Shown: one piece after another, positions 17,851-27,386 of the stretch
Position numbering within the stretch: position 1 is the first letter of the stretch
Layout: every line of letters starts with the position of its first letter
Source of the DNA: an uncultured Angelakisella sp.
GTDB lineage: Bacteria > Bacillota > Clostridia > Oscillospirales > Ruminococcaceae
Length of the DNA stretch: 64,000 bases
Direction of reading: 5' to 3'
NCBI GenBank assembly: GCA_910585525.1
Contig: CAJUFR010000002.1
Span: 1-64,000 of the forward strand
The notes under the pieces: generated by a model
The model's database searches: none
Told to the model about the DNA's origin: nothing
Seen by the model: only the letters and a program-made list of their open reading frames with translations
Program-made: the position numbers and the translations under genes

Positions 17851-17885
17851 AAAGGCCGCTGCGAAAAACAGCGGCCTTTTGTTTT
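17851..17885. terminator. Rho-independent terminator of rny
   Basis: An 11-bp stem (17851-17861 with 17869-17879) and T-rich runs on both strands. It separates rny (ending at 17891) from the next leftward gene. Confidence 0.88.
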
Positions 17886-17890
17886 TCATG

Positions 17891-19450
17891 CTACTTGGCG
17901 TACTCGATGGCCCGGGTCTCCCGGATGACATGGACCTTGATCTGGCCGGGATACTCCATCTCGTTTTCGATCTTCTTGACGATATCCCGGGCGGTGATGA
18001 CCATTTGGTCGTCGTTGATGATCTCCGGCTTGAGGATGACCCGGATCTCCCGTCCCGCCTGGATGGCGTAGCACTTGTCCACACCGTTGAAGGATTTGGC
18101 GATCTCCTCCAGCTTCTCCAGACGCTTGATGTAGTTCTCCAGGTTCTCCCGCCGGGCGCCGGGCCGGGCCGCCGAGATGGCGTCCGCCGCCTGGACCAGG
18201 CAGGCCACCACGGTGCGGGGCTCCACGTCGTTGTGGTGGGCCTCGATGGCGTGGATGACCTCCGGGGATTCCTTGTACTTCCGGGCCAGGTCCACGCCGA
18301 TGGAGACGTGGGAGCCCTCGATCTCGTGGGTCAGGGCCTTGCCGATATCGTGGAGCAGGCCGGCCCGGCGGGCCACGGTGACATCGATGCCCAGTTCCGA
18401 CGCCATGACGCCGGTAAGCTGGGACACCTCCACCGAGTGGTTCAGCACGTTCTGGCCGTAGCTGGTGCGGTAGCGCATCCGGCCCAGCAGCTTCATCAGT
18501 TCCGGGTGGACGCTGTGGACGCCGGTCTCGATGACGGCACGCTCCCCGTCCTGGCGGATCTTCTGCTCCACCTCCCGGCGGGCCTTCTCCACCATCTCCT
18601 CGATCTTGGCGGGGTGGATGCGGCCGTCCTGGATGAGTTTTTCCAGGGAGAGCCGGGCGATCTCCCGCTTCACCGGGTCGTGGCTGGAAAGGGTGATGGC
18701 CTCCGGGGTGTCGTCGATGATCAGGTCCACCCCGGTCAGGGTCTCCAGGGCGCGGATGTTCCGGCCCTCGCGGCCGATGATGCGGCCCTTCATCTCGTCG
18801 TTAGGCAGCGGCACCACCGACACGGTGACCTCCGCCACATGGTCGGCGGCGCACCGCTGGATGGCCATGGAGATGATCTCCCGGGCCCTGTGGTCCGCTT
18901 CCTCCTTTAGGCGCTGGTCCATCTGGCTGATCTTCAGCGCCTTCTCGTGGGTCAGTTCCCCGTCCAGGATGGAGAGGAGATGGGCCTTTGCCTGCTCCTC
19001 CGAGAAGCCGGAGATCTCCTGCAGCTTCTCGTACTGCCGGGACTTCTCCAGTTCCGCCTCCTTGAGACGCTCGCCTGCCTCGGCCAGCTTCTGCTGGAGG
19101 GCCTCCTCCTTCTTCTCCATGTTCTCCGCCTTGCGGTCCAGGTTCTCTTCCTTCTGCTGGATGCGCCGCTCCTGGCGCTGGACCTCGCTGCGGCGCTCCT
19201 TGATCTCCCGCTCGGCGTCGTTCTTCATCTTGTAGATCTCGTCCTTGGCCTCCAGGAGCGCCTCTTTTTTCTTGGTCTCGGAGGTTTTGATGGCGTCGCT
19301 GACCAGGCGCTTCGCCTCCTCCTCGGCGGAGCCCAACTCCGCTTCCGCTACTTTCATTCTATACTGAACGCCTACAAAAAAGGCGATGACTGCTCCAATA
19401 ATGAATGAAACCAGGCCGCATACGATCATACCCAAAAGCTGGTTGTCCAT
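17891..19450 (-). CDS. rny: ribonuclease Y
   Basis: A 519-aa membrane-anchored endoribonuclease that starts mRNA decay in Firmicutes. An N-terminal membrane helix (about residues 6-27) is followed by a long charged coiled coil rich in Glu/Lys/Arg to about residue 190. Then come a KH domain ([21 protein letters not shown]) and an HD domain with [17 protein letters not shown]. Length equals the Bacillus enzyme. ATG 19450 is chosen because translation there begins directly before the membrane helix. The nearest AGGAGG is 14 bases upstream, rather far. A strong promoter at 19715-19743 gives an unusually long leader of about 260 bases. Confidence 0.96.
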   Translation of the reverse strand: MDNQLLGMIVCGLVSFIIGAVIAFFVGVQYRMKVAEAELGSAEEEAKRLVSDAIKTSETKKKEALLEAKDEIYKMKNDAEREIKERRSEVQRQERRIQQKEENLDRKAENMEKKEEALQQKLAEAGERLKEAELEKSRQYEKLQEISGFSEEQAKAHLLSILDGELTHEKALKISQMDQRLKEEADHRAREIISMAIQRCAADHVAEVTVSVVPLPNDEMKGRIIGREGRNIRALETLTGVDLIIDDTPEAITLSSHDPVKREIARLSLEKLIQDGRIHPAKIEEMVEKARREVEQKIRQDGERAVIETGVHSVHPELMKLLGRMRYRTSYGQNVLNHSVEVSQLTGVMASELGIDVTVARRAGLLHDIGKALTHEIEGSHVSIGVDLARKYKESPEVIHAIEAHHNDVEPRTVVACLVQAADAISAARPGARRENLENYIKRLEKLEEIAKSFNGVDKCYAIQAGREIRVILKPEIINDDQMVITARDIVKKIENEMEYPGQIKVHVIRETRAIEYAK

Positions 19451-19714
19451 CTGTTGGTGGTATTCCTCCTTCTGTTGAATTTTTTGCGGCGGCGCGACAG
19501 TCTGCCCCAAGCCGCTCAGGAAAACGGCGGGGATATGATCAACGACACCGCCCGGGGCGATGTGATAAAATCACAAATAGCAGGGGTAGTATTTATAAAA
19601 TCGGCCAAAGGGCCTCCCAGAGACCACCCTTCTCTCAGTCACGAAAAGGAGAGCGGTTTGGACAAATTTTTTATTGCGGAGCAATAAAAAAAGATCAATA
19701 TAAATACAGGTTAT
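19451..19714 (-). other. long 5' leader of rny
   Basis: Between the rny start and its promoter lie about 260 bases without a gene. They include a near-perfect hairpin, TTTTTTATTGC-GGA-GCAATAAAAAA (19667-19677 with 19681-19691), close to the transcription start. The leader is AT-richer than its surroundings. It could hold autoregulatory RNase Y cleavage sites, but no known riboswitch motif was seen. Confidence 0.4.
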
Positions 19715-19743
19715 ATTTTAAGGCTCTGTGGCAGAATTGTCAA
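19715..19743 (-). promoter_or_regulatory. rny promoter
   Basis: Minus-strand TTGACA, 17-bp spacer, TAAAAT (positions 19743 down to 19715). It is divergent from the thrS promoter, with their -35 elements about 80 bases apart. Confidence 0.75.
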
Positions 19744-19823
19744 GGATTTTATACCGATTTACGGCAGGAAATCACCCGTGCCGCCTGGAAAGAAAAAAAC
19801 CTCTTTCCTCCCGGCCGGGCCGG

Positions 19824-19852
19824 TTGACAAACGGGCCGGAAAGTGGTACTCT
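19824..19852 (+). promoter_or_regulatory. thrS promoter
   Basis: TTGACA (19824-19829), 17-bp spacer, TACTCT (19847-19852). Transcription would begin near 19859 at the 5' end of the T-box leader. Confidence 0.7.
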
Positions 19853-19858
19853 TGGGAC

Positions 19859-20133
19859 GATATCACAACACGTTGACGGAGGAGCCCCACCCACATCACG
19901 GCCTCCCCAGAGAGCCGGGCGTCTGCTGCAAGACCCGGCGTGGCCGCTGGGCAAAGGGGTACCACCTCCCGAGTGCGGTGCAGGGGCTTTTCCCCGAACG
20001 CCGCCGCCTGGAACGCGTTATCCTTCCAAACGACGAGGGGCGTCTGCCGTTACCGGCGGGCGCAATTCAGGTGGGACCGTGGAGCGATGCTTCACCCTGA
20101 CAGGAATGACGGCAGGGTGGAGTATTTTTCTTT
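19859..20133 (+). promoter_or_regulatory. T-box riboswitch (threonine) in the thrS leader
   Basis: The T-box sequence AGGTGGGACCGTGG is at 20069-20082, inside TTCAGGTGGGACCGTGGAGCG. Stem I features are present: the AGAGAG bulge at 19909-19914, a distal hairpin GCCGGGC...GACCCGGC, and on the 3' side a specifier region GGTACCACC (about 19959-19966) in which ACC reads threonine. Uncharged tRNA-Thr would favour the antiterminator and allow thrS transcription. The competing terminator follows at 20090-20131. Confidence 0.85.
20090..20131 (+). terminator. T-box-controlled leader terminator
   Basis: A 10-bp stem (CTTCACCCTG 20090-20099 with CAGGGTGGAG 20113-20122, one G-T pair) followed by TATTTTTCTTT. 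It lies between the T-box antiterminator and the thrS ribosome binding site. Confidence 0.75.
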
Positions 20134-20168
20134 GCCCTGCAACAGAGAGCATAGGAGGAATCAAACCG

Positions 20169-22070
20169 ATGAAACTGACCCTGAAAGACGGCTCCGTCAA
20201 GGAGTACCAAGGCCCCGTCACCGCCGCCGAGGCCGCCAAGGACCTGAGCATGGGGCTGTACCGGGCCGCCTGCGCCGCCCGGGTGGACGGCAAAGTGGTG
20301 GACCTGCGCACCGTCCTGGACCACGACTGCGCCCTGGAGATCCTTACCTTCGCCGACGAGGACGGCCAGCGGGCCTTTAACCACACCGCCTCCCACATCC
20401 TGGCCCAGGCGGTGACCCACCTCTACCCCGAGGCCAAGTTCGCCATCGGCCCGGCCATCGACAACGGCTTCTATTACGATTTCGACCTTCCCGCCCCCTT
20501 CACCACCGAGGACCTGGTCAAGCTGGAAAAGGAGATGGCTGCCATCGTCAAGGCGGACCTGCCCCTGGAAAAGTTTGAACTGGACGCCGCCGAGGCCCTG
20601 GAACTGATGAAGGACCAGCCCTACAAGGAGGAACTGATCCAGGAGCACGCCGGAAAGGGGGAGAAGATCAGCTTCTACCGCCAGGGGGACTTTACCGACC
20701 TCTGCGCCGGCCCCCACCTGATGACCACCGCCCCGGTGAAGGCGGTAAAACTCACCTCCTGCACCGGCGCCTACTGGCGGGGGAGCGAGAAGAACAAGAT
20801 GCTCTGCCGGGTCTACGGCACCGCCTTCCCCAAAAAGAGCGAACTGGAAGCCTACCTGGAGCGCATCGAGGAGGCCAAGCGCCGGGATCACCGCAAGCTG
20901 GGCAAGGAACTGGGCCTCTTTATGCTCACCGACGAGGGCCCTGGCTTCCCCTTCTTCCTCCCCAAGGGGATGGTGCTGAAAAACACCCTCATCGACTATT
21001 GGCGCCAGGTCCACAAGAAGTACGGCTATGTGGAGATCTCCACCCCCATCATCCTCAACCGGGCCCTGTGGGAGCGTTCCGGCCACTGGGACCACTACAA
21101 AAACAACATGTACACCACCGTCATCGACGAGGAGGATTACGCCGTCAAGCCCATGAACTGCCCCGGTGGGATGATGGTCTACGCCAGCGAGCCCCACAGC
21201 TACCGGGAGCTGCCCCTGCGGGTGGGGGAGTTGGGGCTGGTCCACCGCCATGAACTTTCCGGCGCCCTCCACGGGCTGTTCCGAGTGCGGTGCTTCACCC
21301 AGGACGATGCCCATATCTTTATGACCCGGGAGCAGATGAAGGAGATCATCCAGGAGACGGTGCGTCTCTTTGACGAGGTGTATTCTGTCTTTGGCCTGGA
21401 GTACGAGATCGAGCTTTCCACCATGCCGGAGGACCACATCGGCACCGCCCAGGAGTGGGAGGAGAACCAGGATATTCTCAAGGCCGCCATCACCGACATG
21501 GGCAAGAGTTTTGTAATCAACGAGGGCGACGGAGCCTTCTACGGCCCCAAGCTGGACTTCCATCTGGCCGATTCCCTGGGCCGCACCTGGCAGTGCGGCA
21601 CCATCCAGCTGGACAGCCAGCTGCCGGAGCGGTTCCAGCTGGAGTACACCGGCGCCGACGGCGAAAAGCACCGCCCCGTCATGATCCACCGGGTGGTGCT
21701 GGGCTCCATCGAGCGGTTCATCGGCGTCATCACCGAGCACTTTGCTGGGGCCTTCCCCCTGTGGCTCTCCCCGGTGCAGGCGGTGGTGCTGCCCATCTCC
21801 GAGCGATTCGCCGATTACGCCCGGAAGGTGGCGGCCCAACTGGATGCCGCCGGCCTGCGGTGCGAGACCGACCTCCGCCCCGAGAAGGTGGGGTACAAGA
21901 TCCGCCAGGCCCAGCTGCAAAAGGTCCCCTACATGCTGGTGGTCGGCGAGAAGGAGGAGACCGACGGCACCGTCTCGGTCCGCTCCCGGAGCGACGGCGA
22001 CAAGGGGGCCATGGCCCTGGCCGGCTTCATCGCCCTGGCCCAGGAGGAAGTGCGGACAAAAAAGAAGTGA
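20169..22070 (+). CDS. thrS: threonyl-tRNA synthetase
   Basis: A 633-aa class II synthetase with the normal ThrRS domain order. An N-terminal TGS domain (about 1-60) is followed by the editing/SAD domain with FNHTASHILAQAV and YDFDLP, the class II core with MNCPGGMMVY, RHELSGALHGLFRVRCFTQDDAHIF and a C-terminal anticodon-binding domain (from about residue 530, SPVQAVVLPIS). ATG 20169 follows AGGAGG at 20153-20158. A longer open frame upstream runs through the T-box leader and is not coding. Expression is controlled by the threonine T-box. Confidence 0.98.
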   Translation: MKLTLKDGSVKEYQGPVTAAEAAKDLSMGLYRAACAARVDGKVVDLRTVLDHDCALEILTFADEDGQRAFNHTASHILAQAVTHLYPEAKFAIGPAIDNGFYYDFDLPAPFTTEDLVKLEKEMAAIVKADLPLEKFELDAAEALELMKDQPYKEELIQEHAGKGEKISFYRQGDFTDLCAGPHLMTTAPVKAVKLTSCTGAYWRGSEKNKMLCRVYGTAFPKKSELEAYLERIEEAKRRDHRKLGKELGLFMLTDEGPGFPFFLPKGMVLKNTLIDYWRQVHKKYGYVEISTPIILNRALWERSGHWDHYKNNMYTTVIDEEDYAVKPMNCPGGMMVYASEPHSYRELPLRVGELGLVHRHELSGALHGLFRVRCFTQDDAHIFMTREQMKEIIQETVRLFDEVYSVFGLEYEIELSTMPEDHIGTAQEWEENQDILKAAITDMGKSFVINEGDGAFYGPKLDFHLADSLGRTWQCGTIQLDSQLPERFQLEYTGADGEKHRPVMIHRVVLGSIERFIGVITEHFAGAFPLWLSPVQAVVLPISERFADYARKVAAQLDAAGLRCETDLRPEKVGYKIRQAQLQKVPYMLVVGEKEETDGTVSVRSRSDGDKGAMALAGFIALAQEEVRTKKK

Positions 22071-22246
22071 CAAATTCCATGCGGACCCCTCCTCCCTGTT
22101 GCCAGTTTAGAGGGGGCGGCCTGCTTCCGGCAGCAGCGAAAACGCCATCCCTCCCCCGGCGGAGACCAGCGCCCTCAAGGGCCAGGGGAGCCGGGCGGCG
22201 GCGGATGCTGCGGGAGTTGTGCCGGGTGTCCTCACCAGCATTGACC
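22071..22246. other. untranslated stretch after thrS
   Basis: GC-rich sequence without a recognisable gene, RNA or repeat. The terminator at 22248-22289 lies at its end. Confidence 0.4.
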
Positions 22247-22247
22247 A

Positions 22248-22289
22248 AAAAGGACCGGCCGTCTCCGTTTGAAGGCGGCCGGTCCTTTT
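22248..22289. terminator. bidirectional terminator between thrS and the gntP-type gene
   Basis: A 13-bp perfect stem (22248-22260 with 22277-22289), A-rich on the left and T-rich on the right. It serves both the rightward thrS and the leftward acid-sugar operon. Confidence 0.9.
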
Positions 22290-22314
22290 ATCGGGTCAAA
22301 AGGGGAAGCGGGAC

Positions 22315-23676
22315 TTAGTGGATGAAGATGCTGAGGATCAGCAATTCAACGAAGCCCACGCCCCAGGCGATGGTGGAGCAGACAGACCAGTTCTTGATCT
22401 GCTCCTTGGTGTCCTTGATGCCCATGAGGTTGTTGACCACCCAGAAGTAGCTGTCGTTGAAGTAGGAGAAGAACAGGGAGCCGATGCAGGCGGCGAAGGC
22501 GCCAAGGATGACGGAGGCGCCGGCGGCCTGGATGATGGGGGCGCAGATACCGGCGGCGGTGACCATAGCCACGGTGCCGGAACCCTGGACGAAGCGGACC
22601 AGGGTGGCGATGATGAAGGGCAGGATGATGATGGGGATGGCGGTTTTGGCCATCTGCTCGGCGATGAAGTCGCCGGTGCCGCTGACCTTCAGGACGTTGC
22701 CCAGCGCGCCGCCCGCGCCGGTGACCAGGATGATGAGACCGGCGCTCTTGATGCCCTTGTTCATCTCACCGATGCACTCGTCCTTGGTCATCCCGGCGCC
22801 CAGCACGAAGATGGCGCAGAGCAGGCCGATGCCCACGGCGATGATGGGGGTGCCCAGGAAGCCCATGACCTGACCGAAGGTGGTGCCGGCAAAGTTGGGG
22901 TCCAGGGCCTTGGCCAGGTTGTTGATGAGGATGAGGATGATGGGAGCCAACAGGGGCAGGAAGGAGTTGAAGGTGGAGGGCAGCGTCTTGGATTCGGACA
23001 GGGTGACCTCGCTGTACTCGATCTGCTTGGCGGGCCGGATCCAGTTCTCGCCGTCATCGGCGGGGATCTGGTACAGGCTCTTGCCCAGCCAGCAGGAGTA
23101 GAGGCAGCAGGCGATGGTCATGGGGATGGCCAGCACGATGCCCAGCAGGATGAAGGTGCCCACATCCGCCCCGAAGGTGCCCGCCACGCCCAGAGGGCCG
23201 GGGGTGGGGGGGACCAGGGAGTGGGTGATCACCAGGCCGGCGGCCAGGGGGCCGGCGATGGCCACGATGGAGCGGCCGGTCTTTTTGGAGATGGCCTTGG
23301 CGATGGGGCTGACCACCACGAAGCCGGAATCACAGAAGATGGGGATGGAGACGATGAAGCCGGTGAGGGCCATGGCCCAGTGCTCACGCTTCTTGCCGAA
23401 CAGCTTGATGAAGGTGAGGGCCATCCGCTCGGCGGCGCCGGTCTTGTCGAAGATCTGGCCCATCATGACGCCGAAGCCGATGATGATGCCGATGCTGCCC
23501 AGGGTGCCGCCAAAGCCGTTGATGATGGCGTTGGGCACGTCCGCGGCAGGCAGGCCGCCGCCGATCCCGATGAAGGTGGCGGCGATGATCAATGCCAGGA
23601 AGGGGTGCACCTTGGTCTTGAGGACCAGCAGGAGCAACAGGGCGATACCAATGACCAAAGCGATGATCATCTGCAT
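22315..23676 (-). CDS. GntP-family gluconate/acid-sugar permease
   Basis: A 453-aa transporter of the GntP family, with 12 or more hydrophobic spans. Family landmarks: GGTLGSIGIIIGFGVMMGQIFDKTGAAERMA, SIPIFCDSGFVVVSPIAKAI, THSLVPPTPGPLGVA and late GSGTVAMVTAAGICAPI. Members import gluconate and related sugar acids with protons. It is the last gene of the operon behind the PdxA-like dehydrogenase (53-base gap), so its likely cargo is the substrate of that pathway, D-threonate or a relative. ATG 23676 has GAGAGGAGAGT upstream. The terminator at 22248-22289 follows. Confidence 0.93.
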   Translation of the reverse strand: MQMIIALVIGIALLLLLVLKTKVHPFLALIIAATFIGIGGGLPAADVPNAIINGFGGTLGSIGIIIGFGVMMGQIFDKTGAAERMALTFIKLFGKKREHWAMALTGFIVSIPIFCDSGFVVVSPIAKAISKKTGRSIVAIAGPLAAGLVITHSLVPPTPGPLGVAGTFGADVGTFILLGIVLAIPMTIACCLYSCWLGKSLYQIPADDGENWIRPAKQIEYSEVTLSESKTLPSTFNSFLPLLAPIILILINNLAKALDPNFAGTTFGQVMGFLGTPIIAVGIGLLCAIFVLGAGMTKDECIGEMNKGIKSAGLIILVTGAGGALGNVLKVSGTGDFIAEQMAKTAIPIIILPFIIATLVRFVQGSGTVAMVTAAGICAPIIQAAGASVILGAFAACIGSLFFSYFNDSYFWVVNNLMGIKDTKEQIKNWSVCSTIAWGVGFVELLILSIFIH

Positions 23677-23729
23677 AAAAACACTCTCCTCTCAAAATAC
23701 CCACTCAAACGGTGATGCCTTTTGGGGCT

Positions 23730-24731
23730 TTAGCGCATGAAGCTGGGTGCATATTTCACCGCCAGCCGTACCGCTTCGATGAGGCTGACGGCGCTTGCCT
23801 TGCCGGTGCCGGCGATGTCCAGCGCCGTTCCGTGGTCCACCGAGGTGCGCAGGATGGGCATCCCCGCCGTAACGGCGATGGTGCGCTCAAAGTCCAGCGT
23901 CTTGGTGGCGATGTGTCCCTGGTCGTGGTAAAGGCTGAGGACACTGTTGTACCGCCCCTGGAGGGCCTGGTGGAACACCGAATCCGCCCCGATGGGGCCA
24001 ACGACGTGGTAGCCCTCCTTCTGGAGCTCCTCCACCGCCGGGATGACCTCGTTGACCTCCTCCCAGCCGAACAGCCCGTGCTCCCCGCTGTGGGGGTTGA
24101 GACCGGCGATGGCCATGGTCCCCTCGGTGATGCCCAGCACCCGCAGCGCCTCGGTGCAGCGGCGGACGTAGTCCTTGATCCGCTCCTTGGTGATGAGGTC
24201 GCAGGCCTGGCGCAGGGAGACGTGGCGGGTGAGGAAGAACACCCGCATCCCCCGCACCTCAAAGAGGGTCAGCGGGTCGGCGGTGCCGGTGAGGGCGCCG
24301 AATATCTCGGTGTGGCCGATGAAGTTGACTCCCCCGGCCTTGAAGGATTCCTTGTTCACCGGGGTGGTGGACACCGCCGCCACCTTCTTGGCGTTGGCCA
24401 GTTCGATGCTCTTGGCGATGTACTCGTAGGCGGCCTTGCCGCACATGCCGTCCACCTGGCCCACCGGGAATTTGGACATATCCACGTTGTCCAGGTCGAT
24501 AAGGTTCAGTATCCCCTGGGAGTAATCCCCCTCCTCCGGGTCGCTGATGACCTTGATCTCCAGGGCGGGGATCTCCGGGAAGGTCATGGCGTTGCGCAGC
24601 ACCTTGGCGTCGCCTACCACCACGCATTTTGCCATCGCCACGATCTCCGGCTCCGCCAGGGTCTTGAGGACGATCTCCGGCCCGATGCCGGCGGGATCGC
24701 CCAAGGGGATGGCGATAAAGGGTCTTTCCAT
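23730..24731 (-). CDS. pdxA2: PdxA-type dehydrogenase, probably D-threonate 4-phosphate dehydrogenase (PdxA2)
   Basis: A 333-aa member of the PdxA family. Motifs: [13 protein letters not shown] at the start, [19 protein letters not shown] and [10 protein letters not shown], which supply the metal-binding histidines. The classic PdxA makes a pyridoxal phosphate precursor. Here the DUF1537 kinase upstream, the GntP transporter downstream and the absence of other vitamin B6 genes argue for the PdxA2 role: NAD-dependent oxidation of D-threonate 4-phosphate, which then loses CO2 to give DHAP. Start ATG 24731 has AAAGGA upstream. A GTG three codons earlier is possible but too close to that site. 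Confidence 0.88.
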   Translation of the reverse strand: MERPFIAIPLGDPAGIGPEIVLKTLAEPEIVAMAKCVVVGDAKVLRNAMTFPEIPALEIKVISDPEEGDYSQGILNLIDLDNVDMSKFPVGQVDGMCGKAAYEYIAKSIELANAKKVAAVSTTPVNKESFKAGGVNFIGHTEIFGALTGTADPLTLFEVRGMRVFFLTRHVSLRQACDLITKERIKDYVRRCTEALRVLGITEGTMAIAGLNPHSGEHGLFGWEEVNEVIPAVEELQKEGYHVVGPIGADSVFHQALQGRYNSVLSLYHDQGHIATKTLDFERTIAVTAGMPILRTSVDHGTALDIAGTGKASAVSLIEAVRLAVKYAPSFMR

Positions 24732-24782
24732 GGGTAACACATCCTTTCATCTTATCCAGAACAGCGGCAGAGCCGCGGGACG

Positions 24783-26081
24783 TCAGATCTTCTCTCTCAG
24801 GTACCGGGCGCAGGTGATCATGGCCTTCTCGTCCCCCACCATGCCGCCCTTGCTGATGAACCGCATGCCGGAGAATTCCCCGCCGATGAGTTCCCCGTAC
24901 CCCGCCAGGGGGACCACCTCGTCCAGGAGCCGCAGCCCCACGGTGCCCATCTGGCGGTTGATGGCGGCGGAGATATCCCCGCCGGTGGAGTAGATGGCCC
25001 GGAACTCCTTGTTGGCCCGCAGCACCTCCAGGACCACGGCGGCGATGGCGTCGCCGATGACGCAGCTCAACTCGTCCACCGTGCACCGGTCCCGTTCCAG
25101 GTAGGGCTCAAAGGGCACCCGCCGGGCGGGGTCGATGCCGGAGCCGATGACGGCGAAGTATTCGTAGTCCTCTGCCGCCTCCAGCAGGGCCTTGGCGGCC
25201 CGCTCGACCTCCGCCTCCCGCCGGGGCAGGCTCTCCAGCACCTCGCCGATGTCCAGGTAGGTATGGAAGATATCCAGTCCCCCCAGCAGTTCCTTCACCT
25301 GGCCCCGGGCCACCCCGTTGACGCTGCCGATGGCCATCAGCACCTTGCCGGGGCCGGTGACCTTCTTCCGGGGTAGCACCCGTTTGGCGGCGGTGGCGGT
25401 AAAGACGCCGGGGTCCACCGGGATGAACTTGAGTTTGGCGAAGAGCAGGGCGTCCACGATGGTCTCCATGTCCTCCATGGACACCGAATCGCAGACCAGG
25501 ATGCGGGCTCCCCCCTCCACCGCCTGGGTCATCCGGGCGGCAAGGCTCTCCACCCCTTTGGCGATATCGTCCAGGTGGATGGTCTCCAGGGGGTAGCGGG
25601 ATTGGGCCAGGTACAGCAGCTTGGCGCTGCTGGTGGTGATGGGGTTTTTGGGGTCCTTGGCCACCTCGGTCTTTTGCAAGGGGACGCCGTTGACCAGCAG
25701 GTACCCCCCCACCAGCACCCGGCCGGAACTGGGGAAGCAGGGGACACAGACGGCGATGTAGTCCGGCCCCAGCAGGTCCAGGAAAGCGTCGGTCTCGCTG
25801 CCCAGGTTGCCCCGGAGGGTGCTGTCGATGCGCTTGGCGTAAAGTTTCACCCCGTCGTCCCGGGTGACGGCAAGGGCGTTCTTCACCCGGTCGTAAGCCT
25901 CCCGGGGGTCAATGGCCCGGCTCTCGGTGGGGATCACCAGACAGTCGCAGCCGGCCAACTCCGGGTCGGCCCCGTGGGCGGGGTCCAGCACCGTGTAGGT
26001 GGTGAACCCGTTTTTCTTCAGCAGTACCCCTGTGGCGTTGGCGCCGGTCAGGTCGTCGGCGACGACTAACACCTGTGCCAT
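24783..26081 (-). CDS. dtnK: four-carbon acid sugar kinase (DUF1537 family, DtnK/OtnK-like)
   Basis: A 432-aa kinase of the former DUF1537 family. It begins VLVVADDLTGANATGVLL, and KRIDSTLRGNLGSE is the second N-terminal landmark. The C-terminal nucleotide-binding domain has VIGSGIDPA-like sequence, IYSTGGDISAA and a final GGMVGDEKAM. These enzymes phosphorylate C4 of threonate or erythronate. Pairing with a PdxA-like dehydrogenase is the published pattern for D-threonate use. Start ATG 26081 has GGAGG eight bases before it, and a start five codons upstream is less well placed. Gaps of 39 and 51 bases to its neighbours support a single operon. Confidence 0.9.
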   Translation of the reverse strand: MAQVLVVADDLTGANATGVLLKKNGFTTYTVLDPAHGADPELAGCDCLVIPTESRAIDPREAYDRVKNALAVTRDDGVKLYAKRIDSTLRGNLGSETDAFLDLLGPDYIAVCVPCFPSSGRVLVGGYLLVNGVPLQKTEVAKDPKNPITTSSAKLLYLAQSRYPLETIHLDDIAKGVESLAARMTQAVEGGARILVCDSVSMEDMETIVDALLFAKLKFIPVDPGVFTATAAKRVLPRKKVTGPGKVLMAIGSVNGVARGQVKELLGGLDIFHTYLDIGEVLESLPRREAEVERAAKALLEAAEDYEYFAVIGSGIDPARRVPFEPYLERDRCTVDELSCVIGDAIAAVVLEVLRANKEFRAIYSTGGDISAAINRQMGTVGLRLLDEVVPLAGYGELIGGEFSGMRFISKGGMVGDEKAMITCARYLREKI

Positions 26082-26120
26082 TTGCTTCACCTCCATACTT
26101 CATTGATACGCTGAGAATGG

Positions 26121-26555
26121 CTATCCTATCTCAAACTGGCAAAAAAGATAGAGCGGTTTTTGGAAACAGGGCTTCACCAGCCGGTAGCGCCCCCGGGGCA
26201 GTTCCCCGTAGAGGGCGGTCCAATCCACCGGGAAGGAGTGCTCCCCCGGTCCCGGTTCCCAAAGGGTCAGGGGCCAGTCGGGCTCCCGCTTCGGCCGGAT
26301 GGTGTGCCAGCCCTCCCGGTACCATATCTCGATGGTGTATCCCTCCCCCACAGGGACCGTCCCCATGGTACTGTTCCAGAGGGTAAACATTCCTCCGGCG
26401 GGGGTGATGGTGTCCGCCACCGTGAGCCGGAGGTTTTCCCCGGCGGCGGGAAGGGCGCTCTCCTCCCCGATAGGCCAGGGGTATTTTTCTGACCCCAGGT
26501 ACTGAAAAAGGGAGAGAGCCAGGATCAGGAGAAGGATAACACCTCGTATTTTCAT
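26121..26555 (-). CDS. exported protein with an immunoglobulin-like (Big_14-type) domain
   Basis: A 144-aa protein with an N-terminal hydrophobic helix (about residues 5-20) acting as signal peptide or anchor. The rest is beta-rich and resembles small bacterial Ig-like domains: YTIEIWYREGWHTI, then the hallmark DWTALYGELPRGRYRLVK near the end. Its start overlaps the stop of the DeoR-type regulator as ATGA, so it is co-translated with it. A non-enzymatic exported protein inside a sugar-acid operon is unusual. It may have been carried along by chance. The domain assignment is from pattern only. Confidence 0.65.
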   Translation of the reverse strand: MKIRGVILLLILALSLFQYLGSEKYPWPIGEESALPAAGENLRLTVADTITPAGGMFTLWNSTMGTVPVGEGYTIEIWYREGWHTIRPKREPDWPLTLWEPGPGEHSFPVDWTALYGELPRGRYRLVKPCFQKPLYLFCQFEIG

Positions 26556-27316
26556 ACGCTGATGATCTCGATACGCTTTGCCTCCGCCAGCCGTTTCTCC
26601 TCCTCGGTGAACCGGTAGTCGGTGACCACGGCGGTGTAATCGGCCAGGCTGTTGATGCGCACCAGGGCGCTGCGGTGGAACTTGGAGGAATCCGCCACCA
26701 AAAAGCAGTCCTTGGCGTTCTGGCGGATGGCCCGCTTGAAGAAAGCCTTATCCACCGTGGGGGTGAGGGCGTCAAAGGCGTCGTCGATGCAGGCGGTGCC
26801 CACAAAGGCGATATCGGCCCGGAACCGGCCCACCATCTCCATGGTCAGCGCCCCCACGGCGCTGCCGGTGCTGTTCTGGACATGGCCGCCCAGCAGGATG
26901 ACCTCCCGCCGGTGGCGGGAAAGGAAGAGGGCGGTCTTTAGGTCGTTGGTCAAAAAGGTGACGCCGGGGACGGCCAGCAGTTCCCGGGCGATGTAAAAGA
27001 CGGTGGTACCGGCGTCCAGGAATACCTGCATCCCCTCGGTGACCAGCCCCGCGCAGTAGGCGGCGATACGCTGCTTGGTCTCCAGGTTGGTGGAGATCTT
27101 CTTCTGGTACTCCACCTCCCCCACGTTGTCCCCCCGCAGCACCGCGCCGCCGCGGCAGCGCTTCACCTGGCCCACCCGCCGGTATTTGTCCAGGTCCCGG
27201 CGGATGGTCATCTCGCTGACCCCGAAACGGCGGGCCAACTCCTCGATGGTGACCGAACCGTTTTCGTTGAGGAGTTCCAGCATCTTTTTGCGCCGTTCCT
27301 CTGGAAGAATCGCCAT
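26552..27316 (-). CDS. DeoR-family transcriptional regulator of the acid-sugar operon
   Basis: A 254-aa regulator. The N-terminal DeoR helix-turn-helix is clear (NGSVTIEELARRFGVSEMTIRRDLDK, written here in part), followed by a DeoRC sugar-phosphate sensing domain with DAGTTVFYIA, LLGGHV and VGTACID. These proteins usually repress the operon they head and release DNA on binding a phosphorylated sugar intermediate. Here it is the first gene of the D-threonate-type operon, so autoregulation is likely. Start ATG 27316 has AAGGGA upstream. The ORF extends 13 codons further without support. Confidence 0.92.
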   Translation of the reverse strand: MAILPEERRKKMLELLNENGSVTIEELARRFGVSEMTIRRDLDKYRRVGQVKRCRGGAVLRGDNVGEVEYQKKISTNLETKQRIAAYCAGLVTEGMQVFLDAGTTVFYIARELLAVPGVTFLTNDLKTALFLSRHRREVILLGGHVQNSTGSAVGALTMEMVGRFRADIAFVGTACIDDAFDALTPTVDKAFFKRAIRQNAKDCFLVADSSKFHRSALVRINSLADYTAVVTDYRFTEEEKRLAEAKRIEIISV

Positions 27317-27386
27317 TGGCACCGTCCCTTCACGATTTGTTGACGCCAAGGTCACAAATTGTTCTTAAATTATGGCTACAGTTACA

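Noticed and set aside
18900..19400. Plus-strand ORFs opposite the RNase Y coiled coil
   Set aside because: Ser/Leu-rich shadow frames of the charged coiled-coil codons.
19728..20168. Upstream extension of the thrS frame
   Set aside because: It runs through the promoter and T-box leader. ThrRS homology and the ribosome binding site start at 20169.
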